From: Neelides folsomi
Taxonomy: Eukaryota; Arthropoda; Collembola; Neelipleona; Neelidae
Direction of reading: 5' to 3'
DNA: 64,000 bases
Assembly: GCA_034687125.1 (NCBI GenBank)
Contig: JAQGBZ010000249.1
Span: 1-64,000 of the forward strand
Shown: positions 37,801 through 52,800 of the stretch, piece after piece
Position numbering within the stretch: the stretch's first letter is position 1
How the letters are laid out: each line of letters opens with the position of its first letter
Notes under the pieces: generated by a model
The model's database searches: none
Told to the model about the DNA's origin: nothing
Seen by the model: the letters and a program-made list of their open reading frames with translations, nothing else
Program-made: the position numbers and the translations under genes

Positions 37801-40800
37801 ATCTCATCATTAAATATAATATAAAAAATTACTATTTTTATCATTTAAGTATAGGATTTGAGAGCAATAACTTTTAAGTGTACAATTTACTAATTCCGTA
37901 TAAAAATTGATACGATAATATTTAATGTTTTTTAACTAATAGTCAAATGTTGTTATATTTGTATATTAAATATTTTGTGTTAATATTTAATATGTTTGTA
38001 CCAGTAAAGTACAAGTTTGGTAATATCAAACATTTACAGTTTCTCCCTTCAAGCATTTTCTTAAATTATATTTAATCATCTTGATGACATTCTTTCCAAA
38101 ATTCGATCCATCTCTATATGTGTCAAGAAATTAAATATATTCCTTAAAAAATAAATAACACTATATACTAAATGTGTTACACAGCATTACAATATACTCG
38201 AATTATATAAAAAATGAGTCCACTTTACTTAAATAGGTTTGTACAGATAGTAGGATCCTAATATGTACAGTTAAGTGTATATTTACAAATAACAAAACCA
38301 TATCAAATAAATGAGAATAGGCGAAGAGGGCCAAAGAGAAAATTGAAGAGTTTCAATTGCGGAGTTTAAATCTGTTTAGATATGCAAAGAATGTAAAGTG
38401 AAGAGGCGGTTATGCCATATTCCCACACAATGCAAAAATATCATTGAGATTATCATACAATTTATAAAAGGATAATGACGGGAGAAATTAGGGATATTAA
38501 CCGTCGCATAAATAAGAAAGAGTAAAATGATGCAAGAAGGGAATGAGATTGATTTATTCCATTATTGGTTCTTATATAATAAAAAAAAGTGTATTAGTTA
38601 TGAAGGGAGTTGTGTTAAGGGCCGTTTCATCTCATTGGGAGGACAATGATCGCGATTGTAAGTGAGAAGAAAGAGATGGATTGTCAAGTTATGACAATTG
38701 AACTGGGCCGCGCCGATCTCAAGTGCAAATAACTTTTACTCTTTAAATTCTTTACAGAGCAGAGAGACAAATTCATCACGTTCAAAATAGATCACTCACA
38801 TCGGACCTTTATTAACCAATGATTTATACATAACCCGTTGCGTAACCTTTATTAAATCCATGAAGTTTAGAAAGTGATTTTCCTCATTGTGATTTCATTA
38901 CAAATATTGTCATTTATAATTTTTATTTAAAATTATTAAATTCCACCCATACAATTAAATTTTACTTGCAAATTCTTTCGTTATGTTTAGATCTAACACC
39001 CCTGAATTAAATCTTTTGCGCTAACTACATATAACTATTATTTTTTATAGTAAAATTAAACACACTTTTAATGTTATTTTTCAATTGACACAAAATTCGA
39101 CCAAAAGGCTCTGAACAGATTTTCACGCATTTAACCGTAATTGACAAAAAAATTGTTCAATTAAAGTCTTTTGATGAGGAATAAAAGTATTTAGTGAAAA
39201 AAGGATAACGTGGATGAATACGGGCTTTTGGTTCAGCTCCGCGGCTTTCTTCTCTCCCCATCACCTCAGTTAGCGGATGGTTTAAAGGAGAAGAGCTTAA
39301 AGGGATTTAACAGGAACAAGTTGGTTTAAAAAGAATATGGAGGAATTGACCCTCGAGGGTTTGACTCAATGGAGGGTCAAGATATTATTTCGCTTTTTCC
39401 TCCACAGTGACCGCTAACCCGGTGGAAGATTCCAATTGGCCTACTCTCTCAATCATCACGTCAGTCCACCACATCACGGTGCTTATTTAACCTGCAGATC
39501 TTCTCTAATAATCCAACAGCAATTCCATTACAATTCAACTGCAATTCCACTACAATTCCACTACCTGACATTTCCTCACATTTCCATAAGGAAAAAATTT
39601 GGTAATGTTTGACCAAAAAAGTCCAATTCTCCTCTTAAACCAATTTTCCTCACCTTCTTACGAAAATCTTGTTTTGAGTCAAATTGAGTCAAATTAAGAC
39701 CTAAATATTTTACATATTTTTTGCATCTTACATTTAAAATTTATATTTGATTCATTCATTCACAATTTGATTCATTTTTGCAAATCAACAATTATTGAAC
39801 TCTTTTGGATTTTAAACAGTTTTAAATGATATTTAAATCCTTTTATTGTTTTGATTCTTTTTCTCGAATATTTTGAATTGAGGATTTGTAGTGTGAAAAT
39901 GGAATTCAGGTAAAGGAGATTCAATTACCATTTCCGAAGGATGTTCAACGACTTTTATTACATGATGTATGTGTATTAAATGAAGGGTGGGAAGGAGGGG
40001 CCCTACTTCCCAACAATACACTCAACAATAAACAAAATAACAAAGTCTTTTTCGCTCCCACCGCAAAGCTTAATGATGACCTTTGCAAAAGATATAACTA
40101 CAGGTATAATATAGGTAATGACTATTATATTACAAATATAAAATATCTAAATGTATCTTGTGAATATGAATGGATTTCATGGGAGAAATATTTGTATGCA
40201 TAATTCTTAATTACTCCTTTTATTATGATATGGTATGACTTATGACAATTTACCTCCATGAACTACATCAATGAGTTTGCGAATATTTGCGTATTGTTTA
40301 GTTGCATGTAATATTCTTATTATTTGCTTTTACTTACACATTAACACGGAATGGGAAATAAGCATTATATTTAACTTATATTTATGCACTCTGTATAACA
40401 TAAGGTAAATAAATATGGCAATTTCTTATTATAATGATTGTCTGGGGTAAATATTGCAAAGTTGGTTCGTTGGCAGGAACGGAGGGTTAGAAGACCTTCA
40501 GAAGGGAATTCAAGAACGAGGGAGAGCAATTACTTCATTCAATATCCTCTTTTCAGTTTCCCATTTAATTGGATCATTGCCGTGTCTAATTATCACATTA
40601 TCAAATTTCATCCATTTAATTGAACCATTCGCGTGGAATGTTTATTTTAATAATTTGAATTAGATAAAAATTTTAAACATTAACCTAAGTTTATAAAATT
40701 CAAAAGTTAAACCAATTTGTTAATTTGTGGAAAAAATTTCAATTTAAATCGGCAAGATTTAAATAATAAATATTTTATTAAAAGTAAAAGAAACAATTAA

Positions 40801-43800
40801 TTTTGGCAGGGCAAATCTTATTATCCGTTGTAATTATTTGCAATGAAAGTAATGACACAAGGATAAAATTAAGAGGAAGAATTGAAGGTGAAAAATTTTG
40901 AGTAAAATTGACATTTTGGCTCGTTAAGAATCGGTTCGTTTGAAGGAAGTTGATTCTTCGCTCGAGTCGGATTTTCCTCCTCTAATGAGTTTCCACTCCG
41001 TCTCGGTCCCTTGAGTCTCAAAAAACTCCCTTTGTTGGGCGATAGGGTGTTGGAGATAGAAGTTTTTAAAGGAGCAATACACCTTTCCCTCCACTCCCCA
41101 CCTGCTTCTCCTTCTCATGCAAGTATTATATTCGTACAATTCATTTCCACTCCTTAACTTCATACTTTTCGGTATATTTGATACAAGTTTTCCATCTTGA
41201 ATGTACTTGCTTGTGTACTGGCTTGTGTACTTCTTATGGATTAACTTGGTCCTTATGTACCCATATACAAAAAGTATTTGTATTTGCTCTCAACCCTTTC
41301 CAACATCTTTCAAAGTATCTTTTATACATCCAGCAAATAATAATTTGCAAGAGGAGAAAAACCTCGTTTCCTTAATTGCCTTCCTTCCCAAATGGGAACT
41401 TGTGTATTAATACCCTCACGTTCTCCTTTGTCCCCTTTCCAATTACCGAGTTCTCTTTCATAAATACATTGGATAATTTTCTTATTTCTCCACCCAGCTC
41501 AACTTATGGCAAATTCCCATCCTCGCTAATTCACTTTCATCAAATGATAAATAAAATGAACTTTTAATTCGTCTCCTACCTTAAAATGGACATTTGTCCA
41601 ATTGCTCTCCCCCCATTAAATCATTATTATCATTATTTCATTATCTTTATTATCATTCTAATAGTTAACAATATTCTCAATTCTTTTATCGCTTAAATAA
41701 TAATTAATTAAAGATTAAATGACTTTTAAAATGCCCATTATTGCTCAACATTTCAATGAAGAATTTAGAAGAATTCACAGCTAAAGAATCATACTCGATT
41801 AAATTTAGATTCGTAATTTGAATTAAATTGAGAGGAAAGTTGAAGCTTTGTTGTCTCTTAAGTGCCAAGTTGATATATTGAATTTTAGGACTCAAATAAG
41901 AAGCGTAAATGTTTGTCGAAAAACGGAACTTTATATTATAAGTGTTCACATCAAGATATAGACAAGTACAATAAGTAGGAGTTTGAATATTAAAAGCCGC
42001 ATTGGTTATTGCAGGTCTAAAATTACAATTTACAAGCTAAACAGTTTTCTCATTTTCTCTCACCGTCGACTTCAAGGAGCCTTTTTGGGTGTAAGTAGGC
42101 CCATGACAAAGATTGGGCTTTAGTCAAAGAAAGAGACATCCATATACTATACATTCCCATACAACTTCCCTCTCAATCTCAATAATTTGCTATTCAGGTC
42201 CCCATAGACCCTCCAACAATGCCCTAATGATAAATGCCAACAAAGAAGTTTACAAGAATTCTTACAAGCATAAAAGAACCTGGGCCAAGTAAGGTAAATC
42301 ATCATCCCCATCTTCCCTTTGCTTATTCAATTGAGAACAAATTGACTATGCATGGGGACAAATTTGAGTTATTTGAGCCATTTGAGTTCCATGCTAATTA
42401 AAGTGTGCTAAAAGAAAGGGCTATTTGATTTTTAAACTATGTCAGAATTAACATGAACCGCACACTTATTGACTCAACTCTCTTTATATTAGTATAATTA
42501 ATACGAATATATTGGTATTTTAACTTCTCATATCCTTATAATACAAATTACAATAAATGCCATAAATACCTATCATATATCCTTATGTACCTATTAGTAC
42601 CTGTAGTATACTTATAGATCTTGATATTGTAAATAGATATTGTAAATTCTATTAAATATGTGTATGGAAATGTATAGGGTATTAAATACTGGGTGGAAGG
42701 AGGATATTGAGAGCAACGACCGGGCGTATGGCCAAAGGGTAGAAGTAACTTACCTTCCTCGCACCCCTCCTCATCATCCCTCCATCACATTCCAAGAGAT
42801 GCACCACACCACATAGATCCATATGGAGACAACCACCATCTTCACATTAACTAACATTAAGACTCGCTACCTTATATTCATACATATACCATATGTACCA
42901 TAAGGATTCTTTTACATTCCATAGCTATATTATATCCTTTCCTTATTTCTGATACCTTGAATACCTTCACTTGTTCATACCTTCACTATTTTACTACTTT
43001 GTATGCCTTTGGTTCTTCATGTCCTGAGACACGGGGGTTTGAATAAGGAACCGTATCTACGACACCTCAAAACACATTTAAACAATCTCCCAACAATGGA
43101 ACTCCCATCATCATCATCAAAAATGGACGAAACTCTCCGAGGTGCCGTCTCCTGCCCTTCTTTAAATACCGAGATGAAAACCACCAAGATGAGAATCAAC
43201 ATGAGAGATACAATATACCATACATTTATTCCATGTAACTATACTCAATAATGTACCAATGAGATACACTCTTATATACAGATAGATAAACTAGCGTTTT
43301 ACAGATTTGACAGTTGGAATGAACAATGTGCTCACCTGAGAACAACACCTGTATTACAAGCGTAAATGTCGGTGCGGTGATTATGTCTGCCTATTACTTT
43401 CCTATTACTCCCTTCTTAATAAGCCTTAAGCTAGGCATAAAACATTTAGTAATAAGACGTGAGAGATATAAGCAAGACGTAGGGGAAATCATAATGAAGA
43501 TATGAGCTATAAGATAACCATGCGGTTGGGAAGGATTTAAGCTTAACAATTCTTGTGATGAACTTTTGATGGATTAATTAACAGAGGGGAATTTGGCTTG
43601 TTAAAAGAAGCCGGCAAAAGTCAGGAAGGAGACGCAACGTAACATTTTTCATATTAAGGTTCAAAAATGTAATTAACATGTTGTTCTTTTACGGAATTTT
43701 TAATTTGCTCGTAAATACGCTGGCAGTTAAATTATATTTACAATACGCGTGTTGGTCAAATCCTCACGCATCTTCATTTAATGTGTGTATTAATTTGGCA

Positions 43801-46800
43801 TGTGTTTGCAATGTGTGTGTTTTTGCAGTTTATTTGCAGTGTATGGATTTGCACTTGGATTTGCCCTGTGTTTGCTCTGTGTTTTTAATTTGGCGATGAA
43901 CCCAATGGGATTTGTGGTCTTTTGTAGTCCATGTCCATGTATGGACTTTGATCAAAGCGAATCACGCCCTTTCTGTACAAATCTCAAATCACTTTTGCAA
44001 GGAACGAAACGTGAAATGTGTTAGTTGACCAAGGCGGCTTTAAACTCTTTTTTATTGTTGAATCTCTTCAATCAACCACTCAATAACACTCAAACACGTA
44101 GGGAATTTGAGTTAATAAGTTAATAATGAAGTTAATGATCAAATTCTCAATTGGCCTCTTGAACTAATTCCGGGATATTTCATATTTCTAATATTTCTAC
44201 ATTATTTTATATGTATTATAAAAGTTTTAAGATATGGTCTTATATAGAAAATTCTGTATAAAATCTTATTATGTATTTAATGCACTCAATAACTCAATAC
44301 AAAATGTAAGTACAATACAAATATGGATATTTTGTACAATACATTGGTTGGTTTAATAAGGAAATTAAGGGAATTTTGTTAAATAGAAAATGGTTCAATT
44401 TTGATCAATTTCCTTCCCCGTGCCATCACGTTCAAAACTCGCCCGTCTCCTCGTTAACGAACAAGTCGAGGCGGAAAATTATGAAAGAGTGCAAAAAGTT
44501 CAAAATTGATCCACACGAGTTAAAGCGGACCAAATTGAGGATTTTGAACGATTTAACTCTCACCTAAATTGAATGAAAACTTGCTTTATTTCTAAATTCC
44601 TCTATGTGCTTTTATTCACACGTTGATCGAATGAACAAAATAAGACCAAAATGGTTCAGCTTGTACAAACACATTTTGCATTGTTTCAATCTCAAGCTGT
44701 TGAAAATTTAAGTCAAGGTTTTCGAATTTCTCATAATTGAGAAGAAAGAAGGTTTTGGATTGTTGGATTTGATCAGGTCAATCAGCGCGAATCTTCAAGT
44801 GATTCCAAGTGATGATTTCATGATTTCAATGACGGTTTAAGGAGATCGTGATGGGAATGTATTGGAAAAGATGATCCCAATCACCTCACCTGCATGTGCA
44901 CTACAATATGAATCAATGAATCATGTTCATGAGATCTAATATTGAAATGAGGTTAAATCCACCCAACACCTTTTCAAAAATCTGATGCACTTATTAATAA
45001 TAAAAATAACACATTTACAGATATTTACCATTTTTAGCAAAATTTCGCTTGTTCTATAGGCTCCTAATATTGTAATATATATTAGAACGCTCTTTCCATT
45101 TCTATCAAATATTATTTACACAACTATTAATAATAAAAACTTGTTAAAAATGAATATGTGACGTAATTAGAAGGGAGTTTACCGCCGATTTGGTAATAAA
45201 TCAAAATTCGTGAGACTTTGGTTGGGCCGATGTGAAGTTGTAAGTCATAATACAAAAGTTGTTCCTAAATGAAAAGTTTAACTGTTCATTGACTTTAATC
45301 AACATGGGCAAAGGTGACCCACCCAATGAATGTAAATTGTAAATTCATAAAAATAGGTCTATAAATAACTGTCCCTTTGACACACCTGTGCGGTTCAAAT
45401 GGCTTTTCCTCATTTCCCATTAGGATTCAGAATTCCCTCACGGAATTCTCCTTTGCCCCTTTTTCCAAACTTCGCTTCCTCAATTCCATCCCTCGCTGTT
45501 GTAGGATTTTAATTATTTTCTTCCACCCTCTTGTTTCTATTAAAGTATGGGCCATTTCTTGCATAATGAAATGGAATTTGGAGAATCTAACCAGTTTGGG
45601 AAATAAACAATTAAATCGTGGAAAATTAATTTTCAAACACTAATGAATTTCTACGTATTTTATTCCCTATCTTATTCTTCTCTCTCAATCTCAACCCTTC
45701 CCTTTGTCTTAAATAATAAAAATATTGTAATATTTAATATTTTAATACTTAACTCGTGACTTTTGTTTGGGCATTATTTTTTTAACTTCCACGCTCCCAT
45801 TTCCTTATAGGAATCGAATCCCAATGTGAATGGAGATAAATAAAAATGGATTCAATCGAGAAGTCAACTTCCTTAATAATTTACACCTTCGCCCTTTTCA
45901 AACCTCGTGAATAAGAACTTATGCAAATGAGGATTTAATGAGATCTTAAACTGATTAACAAATTAAAATGTTGATTTAATTTTCCTATATGGAATACCTT
46001 TTAAAATGCATTAGAATGCACACACGCGTCTTACGCTTTTCTATTAAATAGATTAAATACACACGGGCACATAATTGTATTTAATTGTAAGTAGAGATAA
46101 AAAAATATGAGTTTGCTATTTATATTATATATTTTATACATAATGAATGGGATGTAAAAAATGAAACTTTTCTTTTCTCAGATTGATTGATAATGAGGAG
46201 ATCGACTTCATTAATCCTCATTTTCTCATTAATTTCCCCTCAAGTCTTGAAAGTGCGCTTAAAGGAGTTAAAGATAAAAGTGCGGGATGGAGGAAGTGAG
46301 AAAGAATGAGAGGAATCTCAGAATATTCCCTTTGACTTCTCTCCAATCCTTTTAACTTCAATTTAACTTCTATTTAACTTTATTTAACTTCTATGTATAC
46401 TTGCATTTAAATTGTACTTCTTGTACATTGTACTTCTCTTGCACTTCTCATTTACTTGTTACAATTTCTTATAACTTCTCTTTACTTGGATCCACATGAG
46501 GAGTTAAACCGATGGAAAGATTAAACTAAACAAAAATGTAAAGATAAAACCTCGCCACCAAAACACACATACGATGAATTATTTTATTATTCAATCCACT
46601 TCCTTTAAAAAACAACAAGATATTAAATATTTAATAAGTGTGCTAATGGACTCACAATCTGAACAACACTTTGTGTATAAAATCTTTATAAAACTTTATG
46701 TATAATTTTCTCAAGTGAAAATTCATCAACCCAATATAGTACTCAAAACACACAAAGGTTTAAAAAGTTGAAAAAATGCACACTTGCAATTTTAGGCATT

Positions 46801-49800
46801 TGCATTTATAAATACAGTCATTGGTGTCAACAGGTTGTTTATATTTTTCTTAGAGATTTTTCTTTAATTACATTTTAAATTCCTTTCCAATTCCTTTACA
46901 AACATGTAATTAGATTCGTATAAATAAAGATGGGATCTTTGAAGAATGACTTTAAAAGAGAAGGTGGATTTATGCAAAAAGTAAATAGTTAACTAATAGT
47001 GCTATATTAGTTCTGGCAAATACTGGTAATAGACAGAAAGGGAAATTTGCCATTTTTAAGTCTCGTACGTGATTTGAAGAAATTGAAGAAGCTTAAAAAT
47101 GACGTTTAGCTTTTTAAACACTTGGGCCGTTCACGTCCCTGTGGTTTCCTTTCCAACTCATCAGACATTCAAGTCAAAGTGAAATCTCCTAAGACTCTCA
47201 TAAACAATAAATCCCAAGGCTGAGTCAAAATCTTCATTCCAATAATACAATACTCAATTTTACAAAAGCAACGTAAAAAATCAAAAAGTTTCCAAAGTTA
47301 AAAAAAAGTTAAAAAAATAACTTAGAGTTAAAGAAGTTAAATACTTCAATGTGGTTAATTTTGTTATTTGTTTATTCTTAAACCCAATTACATACTGTTA
47401 TTAACTTTCAATATTCCTTGTTCTCTGATTAGAGAAGGGAAAAGTTGAAATTATTAATGACTCGTAATGAACCTCGTTCTGGTGATGTTTTCAAAGGTCG
47501 GACAATCAATTTAGGGCATAAAAACTGAAGAGAAATTGAAGAATATTGAAGATAGATACAATATGTTTATAATGGGATTTGAAGTTTTTGATTGACGGTT
47601 TGGGAAAAAATGTCAAAAGATCATGATGGAAAGTTCGGGATTTGGGATTGAGTAACTTTTGATGGACGACCGAGGGAAATTTCCCCACAGAATGTATAAA
47701 ATCCATACATACATGAAATCCATAAAGATTTGGGATGAAGAAACTTGCGGTTTGGGGATGACACTTTTGCTCCAATTGTCTTTTAAGAACCCTACGTGTG
47801 CATTGAATAACTTCTGATGGGAATTTTTCAAAGCGAAAGCGAATGAGAAAAAAAATTATTCATTTTGGTCTCATCATTTGAACCATGTTATGTTGTGAGA
47901 AGTTTCATGCTTATTTGTTAAACATTAAAACTACCTGTATTAGAATATTATTATATTAAGCAGATAGAAACTCATATAACAAGTGTGGTTACATACATGA
48001 TATACGACATAAATGCATATAGTAATACATTAATAAATGTCAGTATCATACTTATACATTATGCTTTTAGTAATATTAGGATAGAATCGGTAAAGCTAAA
48101 GTTAGAAGCGAATATATCAAAATATTAAATATTATGTCTAGAAGGGTTTTCTTTTCTTATCATAGGTTCATTTACCCGACACTATGAAAAAAACCAGAGG
48201 GAGGGGAAATCTTTAACAATAGGAAAATAATGAGATGTTCCGAGTTCTCCTACTTGAGCTGATTCAACTCCTCTCTTGTAACGATAATTCACAATGGCCG
48301 TTTGAGGAAAAATTTGAAAAACATCTTTTTAACGCGTCTTTCGTCCATTTTAACTCCCCTTGTGCGACAATGCAAATATTCCTGTCTGGATAAGTGAAAT
48401 AAGAAGTTGATCAATAAATTACCTTTGACAAAGTTGAGCGGCTCTTTCCCAAGAATGTCTAATGCTAAAATACTTGTAACAATGAAGTCCGTGTAATTCC
48501 CAACCTATAAAATAGAAAAACACAATTATAAACAAACACGATAAAATTAAATTAAATATCATTAAATAATTAAAGATGAATTATGATAATATTAAATAAT
48601 TAATTATAATTCGATAATCACAAATAGTTTTATTTTAAAATATTAAATTAAAGCTATTTACTAATTAATAATAATGTAGTAGACGATCGAATGGCTAAAT
48701 ATTTAAAGAATAAAGATAAACCACCCGTGAGATGAATCCACCCATTAATTTTAAATACAATTTACAATGCAATTAAATGAAGGTGAACATTTAGTTAAAC
48801 ATCCATTGTCGTATTTTTTTCTTCCAAATCTCCAACATCTTTGTTTCTGGATGATGATGGTGATGGTTGGAATATGTAATTGTGCAGGATGTGATTGTGA
48901 TTTTGCGATTGTGTGACGGACCTGAGCCGGTTATTAAAATGGAGGATTTGGTGAATGAAAATGTAATGAGAGTTTTGAGTTTGGATTCCCCTGTGGTCGC
49001 CTCGGCTCTTCAGGTTCATTAAGAAAAGAGTTTGGCCCGATTTGAGCCCAAGATGTGTGTCATGAGGTGGATTGATTCCTCCAACACTCCCTTCACATAC
49101 CCCCATTGTTCGTAGACGAACAACGCGGCCATTCAAACCCCGTCCAACAAAACTCACACAAATCCCATAGCCCAAAGTGCCCAAACCCAGACAAAACTCA
49201 TAGTCCAGACCATATGCATTTATGTATTTTATATAGAGACAACGCGTACACAAATTGATACAGAGTTCCTACACAGCTCGTACAAAACTTTCATACAATG
49301 ACCATGATGTCGCGTTCAACCTCCAATTCACAATTCAGTTCTTTGAGTGAGTTTTCGGCCCTTGCAGTAGTCAAATGGCTCAAATGGGTCCAATGGACGT
49401 TCAATTGTACGCGTTGAACATAATGGGAAAAGACTTATCAGAATAAAATCTATCCTTAAAGGAACACTTTGAACCGCCACACCCATACACCTTCACTCAC
49501 CTATCAATTAAAGACTCCAATGCATTACCATGTGAAACTCTGAAGTTAGCTTATGAAGTATTAATTTAATATGTGAATATTGTGAGCCAATTCATATATG
49601 AATATTCTTCATATTCTTCATATGAGGTTTCTTATATTCATAAGAACCAGTCAATTGAGGATGTTTTGTATGAAGGGAAATCGTCTAGACTTGGTTATTA
49701 TGTCAATGAGAGAAACTTGGTTATAATATTTAGGATGGGATTAGTAGGCTAATGGCATTTACATTATTAACAAACAAAATGATGTTTCCTGAATGAATTC

Positions 49801-52800
49801 ATATCATTGTCAGTTTGTCACTTTAATGGACTTGCACTTGATTAAATACATACATAAATTAAATTAAAAATTAAATACATGGAAAAATACAGTACATTAA
49901 ATGTTAAATCGATTTGTGCATTTGTGTTTAAGTTAAATTGTATGATAAACCTCAGCTTACAATTATGTATTTAAACCATTTAACCAGGTAAGCTCATTTG
50001 ATTGGATTTTAAGGATTTGTAAAGTGGACAGTGTTAAATTCGTGAGAGGGAAATTAACTATTCATGCGAATCTGTTGATAGGAAAACAATTAAGAAAGGT
50101 TAAGGGATTTATGGATTTAGACCTTGTAAAAATGACAATGCGGTTGAGAAATGAATAACAAAATTTAATTCCTTAATGCAATTCTCTCTTCCTTATAGCT
50201 TAAGTTATTCATATAACAGCTTATATGTTAAGTACAGCTTTGGAGTTCCATTTAAGATCTGTACAACGTATGGAGGTTTATGTACTTAAACTACTTTAAC
50301 AATGTACTTTATTGTTCTTTGGTTGATTATGAAAACTGTCGGGACTTGAATAGTTATCTTGCATTAAATATCCTTCACCTTCACCGAGTGTTAATTTCTT
50401 TCGACCAAATTCCTCACATTCTCCCGACACTTATTCAAAGTATGATAATGTGTTTATGACCTTATTAAATACAAAATTGTCCAAAGTGCCTACACCTTTT
50501 TTAATTTATCAAACTGAATAAATTACTTTTTTATCCTTTTCCGATATCATAATTTATAAATGGTCATTTAAACTCATTTGATAAAAGTGTCTTATAAAAT
50601 AAGTTGTAAAATATTTTAATATGGTTTCAGCGTTAGCACGATTATAAATTAAGATGTAAATGTCTTATAAAGTAAGATGTAAAATGTCTTATACATATTT
50701 TTGTATAGATTTTAGTGTATGTATGAAATGATGCAAAATTTGTATTTAAATGTATGTAAATAATGAATAATCGTTGAATCACTTAAAGAAGGCGAGAGAT
50801 GGGCGGATATGCAGAACAATGAATTTCGTGGCCCATATGCATCTCGATGTAGGCGGATGCGGAAAGTAGATGAACATAATGGTGGATTTGTCTACAACCA
50901 TGACTCACTTAAACCTCACTGTATATCTTTTCACAATATTCGCCACTCATAAACTAACGCATATATTGGAATGATTACCTTCTACAAGTTTATACCTACA
51001 AGTTTACCTTAAGCATTTTCACCCAAATTGTCTTAACATTTTTCCTCTCGGGCATTTCCTATTTGATTATGCACGATACCTTTGCAATAATTTATCAACG
51101 GCTCAACACGTCCCTTTGGCCCATTCATAAAAAGTAGATTTGAGTGTATTGATGAAATTGGATCAAAGGCCTATATACATTACAGTATAAAATTATAGCT
51201 AAGTTAGCTAACTGAGTTAATGAGGATTTATACATATAGTGACCGAACAGTTGAAGGCTATATTGGTAAAGCTATATGTTATGTATATTAAATATAATAT
51301 CGCCCGCATCGTCAATTTCCTCTCAAATTGGGCAAGATGAAAATGTTGTAGTTGTAGGGCAAAGCTTTATAAAATAAGCCTTTATATAACTAGTAAATTG
51401 AAGGTTTTTTAAATGAAGCTTATTGAGCTGAAATTGAAGTGGTGAATGAAGAGCTTTTGGAGCCGACGGATGAATTACGCGAATTGAATGCGTGAAGTTG
51501 AGGAGAAATATCTGTATATGAATGTATATGAATTTATTATGAATTGATGTAAAGTAAATTGGTTGAGGAACTTTTTTCATGTAGAGCTTCTCGGTGATGG
51601 TTGGAGGGATGGAAGTTGTTGGGATAAGAAATGTAAATACATTCGTGGGGATTGTAAGTGGGAAGGGTCAAAGTTGAGGTAATAATTTGCAGAGGAGGAA
51701 TGCGGTGGAAAGACGCCTCAAGAAATTCACCTCAAAACATCTCCCGACCCAAATTCGCGCCCAAATTCACTCAACACTCTTTCCAAAACTCTTCAATGAA
51801 GTCGACAATGAATTCGAGTAACAATTCCAATACAACTATTCGTATAGGAGAATTCATATAATTCGTATCTGTATATATGGTACATTGGAATTAAGGGCGA
51901 TGGGGACAACAATGGGAAGAAAATCTTCAATGTTTTCCCATAGGTTTAAAAACCAAGCTTTTAAACTTCATCCCTTCAATTATCCTTCCTTCAATTATCC
52001 CTATCAATTATTTAAATCAATGTTTAGCATTAAACTCGGGACTTGTAATTCTTTTATAAAGTCAAGATTCAACATGGGTTTTACAAATTGCATGTGTGTT
52101 AATTTTAATGGGTATTTTGAAACACCTCACGACCAAATTAAAATTTCTATTTCAATTTCATATTTAACGACCTAACAATGGCTGAACAAATATCCTTCAA
52201 TTTTTAATAACTCTTCTTATTTATATTCCTTATTAAACCCTTGGTCCAATTGAATTGGAAGGGAAAGCTGGCAATTAAAATTTTAAAATATTGGTTCTTA
52301 ATTCTTAACTTTCCCATTGAGTTCAAATGCGATTTTATTTAATTCCAATATACAGTTAAATACCGTTGAACATTTAATTGTAATTGCGTAGCTGCGTTGA
52401 AGCTCCGTTGAATAAATGGAGTAAAAAAGGAGATTTAATTGAGTTCTGCTCAGAAGGAGCTTTGGATAATTTCGAGGTTTTGGGAAGAGTTTTGGGAAGA
52501 GTGTTTGGGAAGAGTTTTGTGGATGTGTTTTGGGAAGAGTTTCTGGGATGATTTTCTGAGAATGGTTTTAGGGAAAAGTTTTTGGTCAAAGTTAATAATC
52601 GAAGGGCTGAGGAATTTTGTTGATGTTTTCTCCCTTATTTGGCTCAAGGTGATGATGAGAATAGTTAAAGAGAATTGACCTTTTCATTTTGTAAGTGTGA
52701 CAACCCGTGGTGGGCTGGTGGAAAACACAATGGAACTTTTCAAATGTAGGCTTTGAGGTGACAGGGAAGTTCCTATTTTCGAAACACTCAGACTTCTACC

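Larger units (their letters stand above)
36991..48422 (-). other. uif intron 3 (11.4 kb)
   Basis: The largest intron, splitting the C-type lectin domain between LCQ and RYGSEL. I found no nested gene. It contains AT-rich tracts interspersed with complex blocks (for example 37390-37760, 39230-39600, 40900-41160, 42690-43200, 48130-48370), a tetrad tandem repeat at 39520-39563, a 12-bp palindrome at 39349-39360 and repeat patches at 43804-43876 and 46349-46460. First-half introns of developmental genes often hold enhancers; that is inference here. Confidence 0.7.

Noticed and set aside
43678-44024. Cys/Val-rich open frames in uif intron 3
   Set aside because: Explained by TGTGTG/TTTGCA low-complexity sequence.
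48795-49253. 152-codon minus-strand open frame in uif intron 2
   Set aside because: No ATG before codon 50, no recognisable family, irregular composition, no convincing splice signals. Probably a chance open frame in a less AT-rich intronic block, though conservation could change this.
52374-52678. Repetitive open frames rich in SQN/KTLPK and WEEF-like words
   Set aside because: They are translations of the 12-13 bp minisatellite.
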